Positions 1 through 7,804 of a stretch of 13,606 nt of DNA are shown in pieces. Location: assembly GCA_964568355.1 (NCBI GenBank), contig CAZMRK010000858.1, forward strand, positions 1 through 13,606. Direction: 5' to 3'. Every line of letters starts with the position of its first letter. The first letter of the stretch is position 1. The DNA comes from JAJPJX01 sp964568355. GTDB taxonomy: Bacteria; Acidobacteriota; Terriglobia; Bryobacterales; Bryobacteraceae. The notes under the pieces are model-generated. The model was not told the origin of the DNA and did not search any database. It worked only from the letters and a program-made list of their open reading frames with translations. A program made the position numbers and the translations under genes.

Positions 1-141
1 CGAACCGCTGCCGAGGTCGAGCACACGGGTCCCCGGTTCCAGGCGCAACGCCGCTCCGAGAGTGGCGAGCTTTTCGGGTGTGAACGGGTTATGGATGCGG
101 TGAGCACTTTCGGCGACGTTGAAAATCCGTGGAATGTCCAC
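1..141 (-). CDS. Class I SAM-dependent methyltransferase, N-terminal fragment
   Basis: Only the first 47 codons are inside the window; the gene continues beyond the left edge. Reading starts at a GTG (139-141), preceded by an AAGGTG ribosome-binding site (150-155) with 8 nt spacing. An in-frame TAA lies just upstream (154-156), so the start cannot be much earlier. The peptide begins MDIPRIFNVAESAHRI and reaches the glycine-rich motif VLDLGSGS, which is motif I (the S-adenosylmethionine-binding loop) of Rossmann-fold class I methyltransferases. The NPFTPEKLATLG stretch ahead of motif I is a common lead-in in small-molecule methyltransferases of the UbiE/Methyltransf_11 type. The substrate cannot be told because the acceptor-binding part is missing. 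It lies on the same strand as the upstream genes but is separated from them by 194 nt, with its own possible promoter, so it is probably a separate transcript. Confidence 0.8.
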   Translation of the reverse strand, partial: MDIPRIFNVAESAHRIHNPFTPEKLATLGAALRLEPGTRVLDLGSGS

Positions 142-186
142 AGCAGAAACACCTTAACGCGTGTGAATGGAGTCGGTACGCCACTA

Positions 187-195
187 ATAGTACCA
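187..195 (-). promoter_or_regulatory. Possible extended -10 promoter for the methyltransferase gene
   Basis: On the minus strand the sequence reads TGGTACTAT. That is a TG-n extended -10 followed by TACTAT, which matches four of six bases of TATAAT. It would place a start site about 40 nt ahead of the GTG start at 141. No convincing -35 hexamer lies 16-18 nt upstream, so the call rests on the extended -10 and its spacing alone. The rest of the intergenic stretch (142-335) holds nothing else I can support. Confidence 0.25.
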
Positions 196-335
196 AAGCA
201 TCGCTAGCACGAGCAGGAGCCATCGTCTTCGCTGCAGCAACACACTTAGCCGCCGTATCGCTCGACGGGCCGACCAGCGGAACCGCAGACAGGTACATCG
301 CGCGATTGCCCCGGCGGGGCGCGAAGCACTGCGAG

Positions 336-1505
336 TCAGTATTGGACGGTGAGTTCGGGCGTCTCCAGCCAGGTTTGGCCACGGCGGCGCGATTCCAGGC
401 CGAAGAGGAGGATGCCGGTGGAGAGCAGCGTCCGCTCGATCGGGTTGGGCTGCCGGCCGGTCAGCACCAGGTCTTCAAAATTGTGCACCATGAAACTCCA
501 GTGGTTGTGCAGGTAGAGCTGGATGTAGAAGCAGGAAGAGAGCGGTTCGGGACGGCCCTTTTCGCGCGCGGCGAAAAGGTAGTCGCGGGTCTGGCTGTTC
601 AGGTTCAGGATGGAGGCCTTCAGGCCGCTGCGATAGCGCACGAGAATGGCCTGCGGGATGGAGTGATCTTCCGGAACGGGATTGATACGGCGGGCGAGGG
701 CTGCATCAAGGAGCGGCCGCGACCACTCGCCGGACTCGGCCAGCTTCCAGACCTCGGGGCCTTCGACGCAGCGCACCGAGGCAACTCCGGTCTCTCCACC
801 GCGGCGGCGCTCGACCATGGCCTGCAACAGCTCGATGCCGTGGTAGGCATGCTCTTCCAGATCGGAGAAGCTGACCGCCATCGCCTCTTCCAGCTCGATA
901 CCCGGCCGAAATTCGAGCGGGGGCCGGCGCCAGGTGAGCGGCAAGGTGGAGCCGCACTGAAAAGGGATGCGCATCTCTTTCACGGTCTGGTAGATGCGGA
1001 AGGCGTCAGCCCATTCGTAGGCAAAATACTTGTCATGATAGACGGGGACCACACGACGGTCTTGCCGCATGACCGTGGTGATCTCCTGAAAATAACGCCA
1101 GCGAGGGTAGGCGAAATTTCCGCGCGGGGTACGGGGATAGCGGCCATGCTCGCCGATGACGACGACGGCGTCGACGGCAAGCTGTCGGCCGCCCAGGCGC
1201 AGAGCCTCCGCTACGGTGGGATAGATGCGCACGCCGTATTCGGCCGCCTGCTCCCGGGCCATGTCGTTGACTGGAAACTGGTCTACATAAAAGGAAGCGA
1301 CCTCAAGCCGCGGGCGATGGCTCTCGCCATTGAGGCGATAGCCTTCAAGCAGCCGGCTCATGAAAACGTCGGCGTGGGAATTAGGGTAGTAGGCGTTGAG
1401 GATGCAAGCAACCCGCGGCCGGCGGCCAGCCTCCGCCAGGACCAATGGGGTGGCGAAAGCCAGATGGAGCAGGTCACGGCGCGAGGTGCGGAGCGACATA
1501 GGCAT
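336..1505 (-). CDS. Tat-signal secreted protein of unassigned family
   Basis: A protein of 389 residues. It begins with a short twin-arginine signal (TSRRDLLHLAFATPLVLAEA), so export of a folded protein through the Tat system is likely. After the signal the chain continues VACILNAYYPNSHADVF, then a region with YVDQFP, a VVIGEHGRYPR segment, and VPVYHDKYFAYEW. Proteins of this style recur as uncharacterised Tat proteins in Acidobacteriota and Planctomycetes. They look distantly related to Gfo/Idh/MocA oxidoreductases, but I see no clear GxGxxG dinucleotide loop, so no reaction is assigned. The C-terminus (NPIERTLLSTGILLFGLES) resembles the end of that superfamily. The start overlaps the permease gene: ATG at 1505 (or 1499) is preferred over an upstream TTG at 1514. 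No good ribosome-binding site is visible, so translation is probably coupled to the permease. Confidence 0.8.
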   Translation of the reverse strand: MPMSLRTSRRDLLHLAFATPLVLAEAGRRPRVACILNAYYPNSHADVFMSRLLEGYRLNGESHRPRLEVASFYVDQFPVNDMAREQAAEYGVRIYPTVAEALRLGGRQLAVDAVVVIGEHGRYPRTPRGNFAYPRWRYFQEITTVMRQDRRVVPVYHDKYFAYEWADAFRIYQTVKEMRIPFQCGSTLPLTWRRPPLEFRPGIELEEAMAVSFSDLEEHAYHGIELLQAMVERRRGGETGVASVRCVEGPEVWKLAESGEWSRPLLDAALARRINPVPEDHSIPQAILVRYRSGLKASILNLNSQTRDYLFAAREKGRPEPLSSCFYIQLYLHNHWSFMVHNFEDLVLTGRQPNPIERTLLSTGILLFGLESRRRGQTWLETPELTVQY

Positions 1506-3105
1506 AGAAGACAACGATCAGGCCAATCACCGTGGCCAGTAGAACACTGTGCTTCATGGTGAAGCGGAACAGGCGGGCCTCGTCTTCACGCGGCATCGCA
1601 GTAGCCGCGGAAGCGACCGCGATGCTGGTGAGCGAGATCATCTTCCCCATAACGCCGCCGGCCGAGTTGGAAGAGGCCATGAGCACTTCATTCATCCCCA
1701 GCTTGCCTGCGGTGACCACCTGGAGATTGCCGAACAGCGCATTGGCCGAGGTGTCGCTACCGGTCAGAAAGACCCCCAGCCATCCGAGCAGGGCGCTGAA
1801 GAAAGGAAACAGAGCTCCGGTAGCCGCGAAGGCCAGCCCGAGCGTCGCGGTAGCGCCTGAATAATTCATCAAAAACGCCAAGCCGAGCACGGTTGCCATG
1901 GTGAGCTCCGCCAGGGCAAGTTGTTTGGTGGTGCGCCAGAGCAGGCTGAGAAATTGCGGGGGGCGCATACCGACCAGCAGCGCCGACAGGATGGCGGCCA
2001 GGAGGCAGGATGTGCCGGAGGCTGAAAGCCAGTTGAAATTGTAGGCTGCCGGATAGGCGGAAGGTTGAGACACAACCGGCGGCATGCGCTGGATCGCATT
2101 GTGCAGGCCCGGCCAGGAGAAGGCGATGCTGACGCTGTTCAGATAGGTCTGGATGGGCTTGTAGCCCCAAAGCAGAACAAAAATCACCAGGAGCGCATAG
2201 GGCCCCCAGGCCGTGAGCAACTGGGCGCCGGTATGGTGTGTTTTGGACAGCTTGTGGGCGCCGCCATGCTCGTCGCCAAGGACAAAGTTGTCGGAAGGAT
2301 GCCAGAACCTGAAGAGAACTACGAGAGATCCCATCGCAGCCAGCGAGGAGAGGATATCGGTCAACTGGGCGCCGACGAAGTTCGATACAAAGAACTGCGT
2401 GCCGGCGAACGCCACGCCGCACAGGGCCGCGGCGGGGAGCACGCCGACGAAGGCACGCCACCCGCCCATGACCATGATCAGGTAGCCCGGCACGATCAGC
2501 GATACCGGCGCGCAGATGCGGCCGACGCCGGCACTCAGGCGATCCAGAGGAAGACCGGTAATGCCCGCCAGAGTGACCACCGGGATGCCGATTGATCCGA
2601 ACGCCACCGGCGCCGTATTGGCTAGCAGACAGATGGCCGCGGCATAAAACGGCGAAAATCCCAGGCCGGTGAGCATAGCCGCCGCTACGGCCACGGGAGT
2701 ACCGAATCCCGCGGCGCCCTCGATGAACGCGCCAAACGCAAACGCGATGAGCAAGGCCTGGAGACGCCGGTCATGCGTGAGATTTCCGACCGAATCCTTG
2801 ACGATCTCGAATTTGCCGCTTTCCAGCGTAATGCGATAAAGGAAGATGGCGCTGAAGACGACCCATCCGATGGGAAACAGGCCGAAGGCGGCGCCGTAGG
2901 AGATCGCCCCAACAATCTTGCCAGCCGGCATGCCGTAAAGGCCTGCCGACACAGCCACTGCGGCAGCCAGACCCACCAGGGCAGCCATCCAGGCAGGTTT
3001 GCGCTTTACGCCGAGGAGGTACAACAACGCGAAGATCGGGATAGACGCAAAGAGCGCGGATAAACCCAGACTGCCGGCCAACGGCGTATAATTCTGTTGC
3101 CACAT
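1474..3105 (-). CDS. lldP: L-lactate permease family transporter (LctP/LldP)
   Basis: A 543-residue integral membrane protein, the usual length for the lactate permease family, which imports lactate and often glycolate by proton symport across the inner membrane. The chain is a series of hydrophobic helices. It carries the family signature GAAGFGTPVAV (about 130-140), NTAPVAFGSIG (163-173) and the C-terminal GSDTSANALFG loop (449-459). The middle cytoplasmic stretch around 265-295 is polar and His-rich (HGGAHKLSKTHHTG). The ATG at 3105 follows an AAAGG ribosome-binding site. It lies downstream of the glycosidase-like gene and overlaps the following Tat-protein gene by about 30 nt, so those two are co-transcribed. 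Family membership is clear. The true substrate (lactate, glycolate or another short organic acid) is not shown by the sequence. Confidence 0.95.
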   Translation of the reverse strand: MWQQNYTPLAGSLGLSALFASIPIFALLYLLGVKRKPAWMAALVGLAAAVAVSAGLYGMPAGKIVGAISYGAAFGLFPIGWVVFSAIFLYRITLESGKFEIVKDSVGNLTHDRRLQALLIAFAFGAFIEGAAGFGTPVAVAAAMLTGLGFSPFYAAAICLLANTAPVAFGSIGIPVVTLAGITGLPLDRLSAGVGRICAPVSLIVPGYLIMVMGGWRAFVGVLPAAALCGVAFAGTQFFVSNFVGAQLTDILSSLAAMGSLVVLFRFWHPSDNFVLGDEHGGAHKLSKTHHTGAQLLTAWGPYALLVIFVLLWGYKPIQTYLNSVSIAFSWPGLHNAIQRMPPVVSQPSAYPAAYNFNWLSASGTSCLLAAILSALLVGMRPPQFLSLLWRTTKQLALAELTMATVLGLAFLMNYSGATATLGLAFAATGALFPFFSALLGWLGVFLTGSDTSANALFGNLQVVTAGKLGMNEVLMASSNSAGGVMGKMISLTSIAVASAATAMPREDEARLFRFTMKHSVLLATVIGLIVVFYAYVAPHLAP

Positions 3106-3191
3106 TCAGTGAGCGCCTTTTTATGAAGTTGGGACAGCGAAGAAACTATCGTACACCTTCGCCGGACTGAAGTCGGTGTTCGGACCGTGAA

Positions 3192-3212
3192 GGCTCCGTG
3201 ACGAACGGAACC
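3192..3212 (-). terminator. Stem-loop between the glycosidase-like and permease genes
   Basis: On the minus strand an 8-bp stem (GGTTCCGT paired with ACGGAGCC, one U-G pair) encloses a 5-nt loop. It begins 51 nt after the glycosidase-like stop codon. No run of T follows, so it may be a weak terminator, a processing site or an mRNA-stabilising hairpin that lowers permease expression relative to the upstream gene. The rest of the 158-nt gap (3106-3263) shows no other clear signal. Confidence 0.3.
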
Positions 3213-3263
3213 GCGCGCGCCGGCAAGCAGACCAACCGAACCACGCGGGCAAAGCGCTAACGT

Positions 3264-6119
3264 TCATTCGAGATGGTGGGTCCGGCGCCAGGCGGGGATC
3301 TCCTGACCGAGAAGGCGGTCCACCTGCGCGATTTTCTTCTGAATGCTGACGGCGGAATAGATGCCGCCGCGCGCCACGCCGGTCTGATCGTTTTTTCCGG
3401 AATTGGCATAGCCAAGACGCGAATCCGCCTGAATGAAGGGCAGCACCTGAACCGCGTTGGCGCGCTCTGCCTGAACCACGGCAATCAGCTCCGCCAGCGT
3501 CTCGCGCGCTTTTGCCGGATCGCCGGTAGCGAGCAGCCGGTCGCGCAGCAGATAGAAGCGGGCTACGTTGCGGGTGCTGCGAATGCAGGCAAACAGCGCC
3601 TGCGCCACGCCGAGCTCGCGGCGTGCCTCCGCGCGCAGGTCGGGATCGGCCTCGGCGACCGCCTTCTCCAGGTCCGCCACTCCAGCGGCCCAAAGCTTCT
3701 CCATCTTCTCGACCTGCGCGATCGCCAGCTCCGGCCCCCACGGTTTGGTCCAGGCCAGATCGTTTTTGAACTGGCGGCCGGCTCCGTGGAGAGGCCGGTA
3801 GGTGGGATCGAAGAAGAGCGGATGGGAGGGACCCGCCTGCACCGGCCCCATGGCCATAGCTCCGGAGAATGGATATTGGCGGATGGCCTGGCTGAAGGAC
3901 TGCCAGGCGCGCACCGCCGGAGCGGCAGCGGATTCCCCGAAATCCCGCGCGGCCAGGCGGGAGAGCAAATCGCTCTCCGGAGAATTCCGCCAGATATTCC
4001 AGTAGAAAACGTCGGCCGCGCGGGACGGCGTGAAGCCGTAGTGCATCCAATTGGCGAAGACGGCCGAGACACCGGGACACTCGTGCAGGCGGTGGAAGCG
4101 CTCGTTCCACTGGAAAAACACGGGAATGTAGGGGGTCTGAACGAACTCGAGGGCGATGGCGTGTTCCGTCTTCACCCAGATACCCAGACCCTTCTGGCGC
4201 GCCAGGGCCGACTGCGCCACGAAGCGATCCGAAGGTCCGGTGATCGTGATGGGGTAGTCGTAGGCCGGAATCGTGATGCCGCCGAAGGAGATCGCTCCTT
4301 CTTTGGCGAACTCGGTGAGCAGCGTCATACCGGCGGGCAGCCGCTCGATCAAACGGGATTGCGTCGTATCATCTCGCGACCAGGTATTCGATGCGCTATA
4401 GGGCCAAAGCGCCACGGCGGCGTTGGGACGGCCGGCGCGCACTCCTTCAAAAATCGCCGTACTGAATTCGGCAATCGTTTCCGAAGGCGGGCGGCGGGAG
4501 CAACGCGGACAGGTGTTACGGCGGGTGTAGCAGTGCATAAAACCCTCGCCGCCCACGATGAACATCACGCCTTTCAACCCGGGGACCGCGGTCATCAGAT
4601 TGCGCGTGGCCGAGCGCAGGTGCCGGCGGACCTCCGGCACGCTGCTGCAGAGGATGTTCACGCCGCCATAGGCCGGCAGCCGGCTGCCGCGCACTCCGGG
4701 ATGTCTCTGGTAAAACTCCTCCGGCAAGGGGCGGCTGGCCAGTTGCAGATACACGTCGATGCCGTAGCGCGAGGCCCGGCGGATCAGCTCGTTCAGGCTC
4801 CGCTGGCGGCGCGCCACATCGTGATCGAGTTCCGGATAGACCTCGGAATGCGCGATCTCGTCCAGATCCCCCCAGACCCAGATGGCATTGAAGCCACCGC
4901 GCGAGATGCGCCCCAGCAGCCCATCGGTGTACTGGTCGATGGGTGCCTCCAGCTCGGCCTTGGAATAGAAAGGCGCGGAGGTGATGCGCGGCGAATAGGC
5001 GGTAGCCCGCTGCTCCCGCCCGCCGGGCAGGAACGGCGCGCGCCGCAACAACATGCGATTTTCCAGGTAGTGCAGGCCCTGCATCGCGCCGCGGTCGTCG
5101 TAGCCGCAAATCTGGATGGCTCCGGACGCGACGGTCAGCGCGAAGGCTTCCGACTGGCGCGGAGCATCGGCGCAGGCGGTCGCCACCGTGATGGTCTTGG
5201 AGGCCTGCGCAACCACGGGAGCCTGCATAACCACGGCCAGGAAGGTTCGAAACTCCCCCACCGCCGTTTCCACCACCGGCCCGGTGGCGTGGTTTACGAT
5301 CGTCCAGCCGCCGTCCAGGGAGATCTCGCCGGGCCGCGGCCGCGCACTCCGCGGTCTCCGGCTCCGGGTATGAATCGGGCTGGTGAGGGCTTCGATGAAA
5401 GCGAAACGTTCCTCGCCTTCCGCCGGCGGTGCATGCTCCCCCAGAATCTGGAAAGCGAAATCGAGCGGAGCCAACTCGCGGCCTTGCGCATCGAACGCTG
5501 CTCCGCCGGGGTATTGCGCGGTGCGCAGACGGTAGTCGAGATTGGCCGTGTTTTCGAAGACGGCATCGGCCGGTTTGGAGGAGTTGTACCAGTTCTCGGA
5601 ATATTGGAAGCGGGAGCGAAACTCCGGACGATCGAGCGCGGCCGAGGCCGTCCCGTAAATCTGGTATGCTCCGGCGGACGATCGCGGCAGGCGCAGTTGC
5701 AGGAAAAGCCGCTCCCCGGCGTGGACCGCAACCGGGTGAGGAAGGCGGCCCTCCCGCCAGTGTTCAAACCAGGGGCTGACGCCGGTCTGTTCCAGGCTCC
5801 CACTGCCTAGTTCGGCGCCTCCCGGTGTTCGGCCCAGGCGATAGTCCAGCTTACCGGGATCCCCGTCGCGCTGGAGCTTGCAGCGAAAGGCCGCGATCCG
5901 GCCGTCACGGGGAATGGTGAAACTCTGGCCCGCGGAGGCACCGGGCTCCAAACGCCAGCTCACCACGGCATCCGAAACGGGATCGTACTCGTGCTGCACC
6001 AGCACCTGTGCGGGTGCCGCCGAGGTCCAGCCAAGCATCAGCAGAAACGTGGCGGAACAGAGCCCCGCGCGAGGACAAGCGAAGCGCGAAAAGAACCGGG
6101 CCGGAGAGGAGTCATGCAT
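3264..6119 (-). CDS. Large secreted glycoside-hydrolase-like protein
   Basis: About 951 residues. The N-terminus (residues 1-38) is a signal peptide with hydrophobic core GLCSATFLLMLGWTSAAPA, so the protein is exported. Residues about 40-235 form a beta-rich region that looks like a carbohydrate-binding or jelly-roll module. Residues about 305-355 (TITVATACADAP to GYDDRGAMQGLHYLENRM) resemble the small alpha/beta domain that precedes the barrel in GH20/GH67 enzymes. The barrel-like part starts near PRITSAPFYS (378-387), followed by GGFNAIWVWGDLDEI, then GLKGVMFIVGGEGFMHC near 514-530. Glu525 in that strand is a plausible acid residue. A CYTRRNTCPRC cluster (Cys530, 537, 540) follows directly and could bind a metal. 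The C-terminal 200 residues are mostly helical. The chosen ATG has GGAGGG just upstream; a TTG at 6131 is the alternative. It lies 29 nt after the regulator gene. Substrate is unknown; an alpha-glucuronidase or hexosaminidase-like fold is an inference. Confidence 0.75.
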   Translation of the reverse strand: MHDSSPARFFSRFACPRAGLCSATFLLMLGWTSAAPAQVLVQHEYDPVSDAVVSWRLEPGASAGQSFTIPRDGRIAAFRCKLQRDGDPGKLDYRLGRTPGGAELGSGSLEQTGVSPWFEHWREGRLPHPVAVHAGERLFLQLRLPRSSAGAYQIYGTASAALDRPEFRSRFQYSENWYNSSKPADAVFENTANLDYRLRTAQYPGGAAFDAQGRELAPLDFAFQILGEHAPPAEGEERFAFIEALTSPIHTRSRRPRSARPRPGEISLDGGWTIVNHATGPVVETAVGEFRTFLAVVMQAPVVAQASKTITVATACADAPRQSEAFALTVASGAIQICGYDDRGAMQGLHYLENRMLLRRAPFLPGGREQRATAYSPRITSAPFYSKAELEAPIDQYTDGLLGRISRGGFNAIWVWGDLDEIAHSEVYPELDHDVARRQRSLNELIRRASRYGIDVYLQLASRPLPEEFYQRHPGVRGSRLPAYGGVNILCSSVPEVRRHLRSATRNLMTAVPGLKGVMFIVGGEGFMHCYTRRNTCPRCSRRPPSETIAEFSTAIFEGVRAGRPNAAVALWPYSASNTWSRDDTTQSRLIERLPAGMTLLTEFAKEGAISFGGITIPAYDYPITITGPSDRFVAQSALARQKGLGIWVKTEHAIALEFVQTPYIPVFFQWNERFHRLHECPGVSAVFANWMHYGFTPSRAADVFYWNIWRNSPESDLLSRLAARDFGESAAAPAVRAWQSFSQAIRQYPFSGAMAMGPVQAGPSHPLFFDPTYRPLHGAGRQFKNDLAWTKPWGPELAIAQVEKMEKLWAAGVADLEKAVAEADPDLRAEARRELGVAQALFACIRSTRNVARFYLLRDRLLATGDPAKARETLAELIAVVQAERANAVQVLPFIQADSRLGYANSGKNDQTGVARGGIYSAVSIQKKIAQVDRLLGQEIPAWRRTHHLE

Positions 6120-6123
6120 GGTG

Positions 6124-6129
6124 CCCTCC
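6124..6129 (-). promoter_or_regulatory. Ribosome-binding site deciding the glycosidase-like start
   Basis: GGAGGG on the minus strand lies 4 nt ahead of the ATG at 6117-6119. The longer reading from the TTG at 6129-6131 would start inside this site and has no Shine-Dalgarno sequence of its own, so the ATG is preferred. The signal peptide is intact with either start. Confidence 0.7.
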
Positions 6130-6148
6130 AATTGTGCCAGTTTTTCGC

Positions 6149-7537
6149 TTATGCTTGGCAGGCGTCAGGTCCGAGTCCTTCCAGACCGTAGTCCTTCAAT
6201 TTCTTATAGAGGGTCGTCTTGCTGATACCGAGCATCCGGGTGGCTTGCAGGCGATGGCCCCCGGCGGCGTCCAACATTTTGACGATGGCGTTCCGTTCCA
6301 CCTGCTCCAGGTAGGTCAGCTCACGGCCGCTTTCGGCATTCCGCAGCTCCGGCGCAAGATCGTGAACCTGGATCAGCGGGCCATCGCTCAGCGCCATGGC
6401 TCGCTGAATGTGATTCTGCAGCTCGCGTACGTTTCCCGGCCAGGAAAACGCCGTCAGCAGCGACATGGCCTCGCGCGAGATTCCTATCACGCTGTCTCCC
6501 GGTTTCCGCTCGCTTTCGATGCAATGTTGCGCCAGCAGCGGGATATCTTCCCTGCGCTCACGCAGGGGCGGCAGTTCCAGGGAAAGCACGTTCAGCCGGA
6601 AATACAGATCGCTACGAAAATGGTCCGCGCGCACAGCCGCTTGCAGGTCGCGATTGGTGGCGGCGATGAGCCGCGCATGAAATGGCTGACAGTGATTGCT
6701 GCCCAAAGGCCGGAATTCCCGCTCCTGAATCGCCCGGAGGAGTTTCACCTGCAAGGCCAGAGGAAGCTCTCCGATCTCATCCAGGAAGAGCGTACCTTCC
6801 CCCGCGGACGCGAACAGGCCCTGGCGGCGCTGGTTCGCCCCAGTGAAGGCACCGGCGACGTGTCCGAACAACTCGGCTTCAATCAGGCTTGCGCTCAGCG
6901 CCCCGCAATCGATTGGCACGAACGGCGCCTTGGGATTGCCATACTGATGGACCGCCCGCGCTACCAGTTCTTTGCCCGTGCCGCTCTCCCCGGTAAGCAG
7001 GACCGGTTGGCGGCGCCGCGCCACCTGAAGGATGAATCGATAGACCTGCTGCATCGGAGGCGATACACCGACCAGTCCGGCGAAACCGGAATCCGCTCGC
7101 AGCCGTTCCCGAACCACGCGGGTTTCCCCGGCCAGTTGGCGCTCCGCCGAGAGGCGCGCCACACGCGTTGCCACACTGCCCAACTCGAAAGGCTTGGTGA
7201 TATAGTCCGACGCTCCCGATCTCAAGGAATCCACCACGGCGGCTGCGCTGGCATCGGCGCTCATGAGAATGACATCGACTCCCGCACAGTCTCGCTTCAT
7301 GTGCCGCAGCGCTGCAAGTGCTCCGCCGGGAGCCGCGGAGAGATCCGCCAGAACGATATCAATGTCTTCGCTGTCGAAGAGCGACGCGGCTTCTTCGATC
7401 GTGCCGGCAGTCCGGACCTGGTAGCCGGCTTTCTCCAGTATGTGGCAACAACTCTCGCGAATCTGGTCTGCCTCATCGACGACCAGCACCGTGCCTGCCA
7501 TACGCAGACCATCGGCGGATTGCGAGAAAAGGTTCAT
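6149..7537 (-). CDS. NtrC-family sigma54-dependent response regulator
   Basis: About 462 residues with the three classic parts. Residues about 15-130 are a receiver domain: acidic Asp21/Glu22, phospho-acceptor Asp65 in IVLADLS, Ser93, and Lys115 in DYITKPFE. Residues about 155-385 are the AAA+ sigma54-interaction domain. It has Walker A GESGTGKE (183-190), an intact GAFTGA sigma54-contact loop (229-234), Walker B GTLFLDEIGE (248-257) and the WPGNVREL segment (366-373). Residues about 410-455 are a Fis-type helix-turn-helix (QATRMLGISKTTLYKKL). All hallmarks are present, so it should hydrolyse ATP and open sigma54 promoters when phosphorylated. No partner histidine kinase lies in the window. 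The start is uncertain: ATG at 7537 or ATG at 7501 (MAGTVLVVDE, closer to the usual receiver start); neither has a strong ribosome-binding site. It is first in the minus-strand run and divergent from the chemoreceptor gene. Confidence 0.93.
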   Translation of the reverse strand: MNLFSQSADGLRMAGTVLVVDEADQIRESCCHILEKAGYQVRTAGTIEEAASLFDSEDIDIVLADLSAAPGGALAALRHMKRDCAGVDVILMSADASAAAVVDSLRSGASDYITKPFELGSVATRVARLSAERQLAGETRVVRERLRADSGFAGLVGVSPPMQQVYRFILQVARRRQPVLLTGESGTGKELVARAVHQYGNPKAPFVPIDCGALSASLIEAELFGHVAGAFTGANQRRQGLFASAGEGTLFLDEIGELPLALQVKLLRAIQEREFRPLGSNHCQPFHARLIAATNRDLQAAVRADHFRSDLYFRLNVLSLELPPLRERREDIPLLAQHCIESERKPGDSVIGISREAMSLLTAFSWPGNVRELQNHIQRAMALSDGPLIQVHDLAPELRNAESGRELTYLEQVERNAIVKMLDAAGGHRLQATRMLGISKTTLYKKLKDYGLEGLGPDACQA

Positions 7538-7663
7538 AATTCGAACCGGATTTCCCGATTGCGAACTCCCACAGGCCGGCGGGTTCCGCGAGGCGCACGG
7601 AAGGGTACCGCTAAGCCGTTGAACCACAGCCATCTTGCCCAACAGCGGAAACGCCGGACCGCT

Positions 7664-7679
7664 TGGTGAGCAAACTGCA
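7664..7679 (+). promoter_or_regulatory. Candidate sigma54 promoter ahead of the chemoreceptor gene
   Basis: TGGTGAGCAAACTGCA keeps the invariant GG-N10-GC spacing of sigma54 promoters. It matches 8 of the 12 defined bases of TGGCACG-N4-TTGCA, with a mostly correct -12 half (CTGCA) and a poor -24 half. A start site near 7690 would give a leader of about 115 nt to the ATG at 7805. GG-N10-GC is common by chance in GC-rich DNA. The position, divergent from a sigma54 activator gene, is the only added support. Confidence 0.25.
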
Positions 7680-7804
7680 CCTCCCTCACTCTCGGCGACG
7701 GGCGCCGGATTCGACACGGAGAAGCACACGCAGGTCGATGTCGGGTGCTGAGAGTCGGACCGCCAAACAGACACACACAGCACGCGAAATGAAGAGGAGC
7801 AAAG

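Noticed and set aside
175..194. GGTAC...GTACC inverted repeat as an operator
   Set aside because: A 5-bp arm with a 10-nt gap is within chance expectation, and nothing else points to a regulator site.
308..320. GCCCC-GGC-GGGGC hairpin after the Tat-protein gene as a terminator
   Set aside because: The stem is only 5 bp, the loop is 3 nt and there is no T run. Such short GC palindromes are frequent in DNA of this composition.
129..1562. 477-codon open frame on the plus strand
   Set aside because: It is antisense to the Tat-signal protein and the end of the permease; no domain and no ribosome-binding site of note.
3121..4110. 329-codon open frame on the minus strand
   Set aside because: It overlaps the 3' part of the glycosidase-like gene in another frame and has an Arg/Ser/Pro-rich composition typical of an out-of-frame reading.
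3273..5810. 845-codon open frame on the plus strand
   Set aside because: It is antisense to the secreted glycosidase-like gene. Its translation is rich in Arg/Gly/His with no recognisable domain, and it reflects the high GC at codon position three of the real gene.
6123..6142. TGGCAC on the minus strand ahead of the glycosidase-like gene as a sigma54 -24 box
   Set aside because: No GC dinucleotide lies at the required spacing (GG-N10-GC); the sequence there is the ribosome-binding site.
6008..7669. 553-codon open frame on the plus strand
   Set aside because: It is antisense to the sigma54 regulator, whose full set of motifs on the minus strand leaves no doubt about the coding strand.
7538..7783. 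82-residue extension upstream of the regulator
   Set aside because: The extra residues have no receiver-domain character, and the region is the divergent intergenic space with the chemoreceptor gene.
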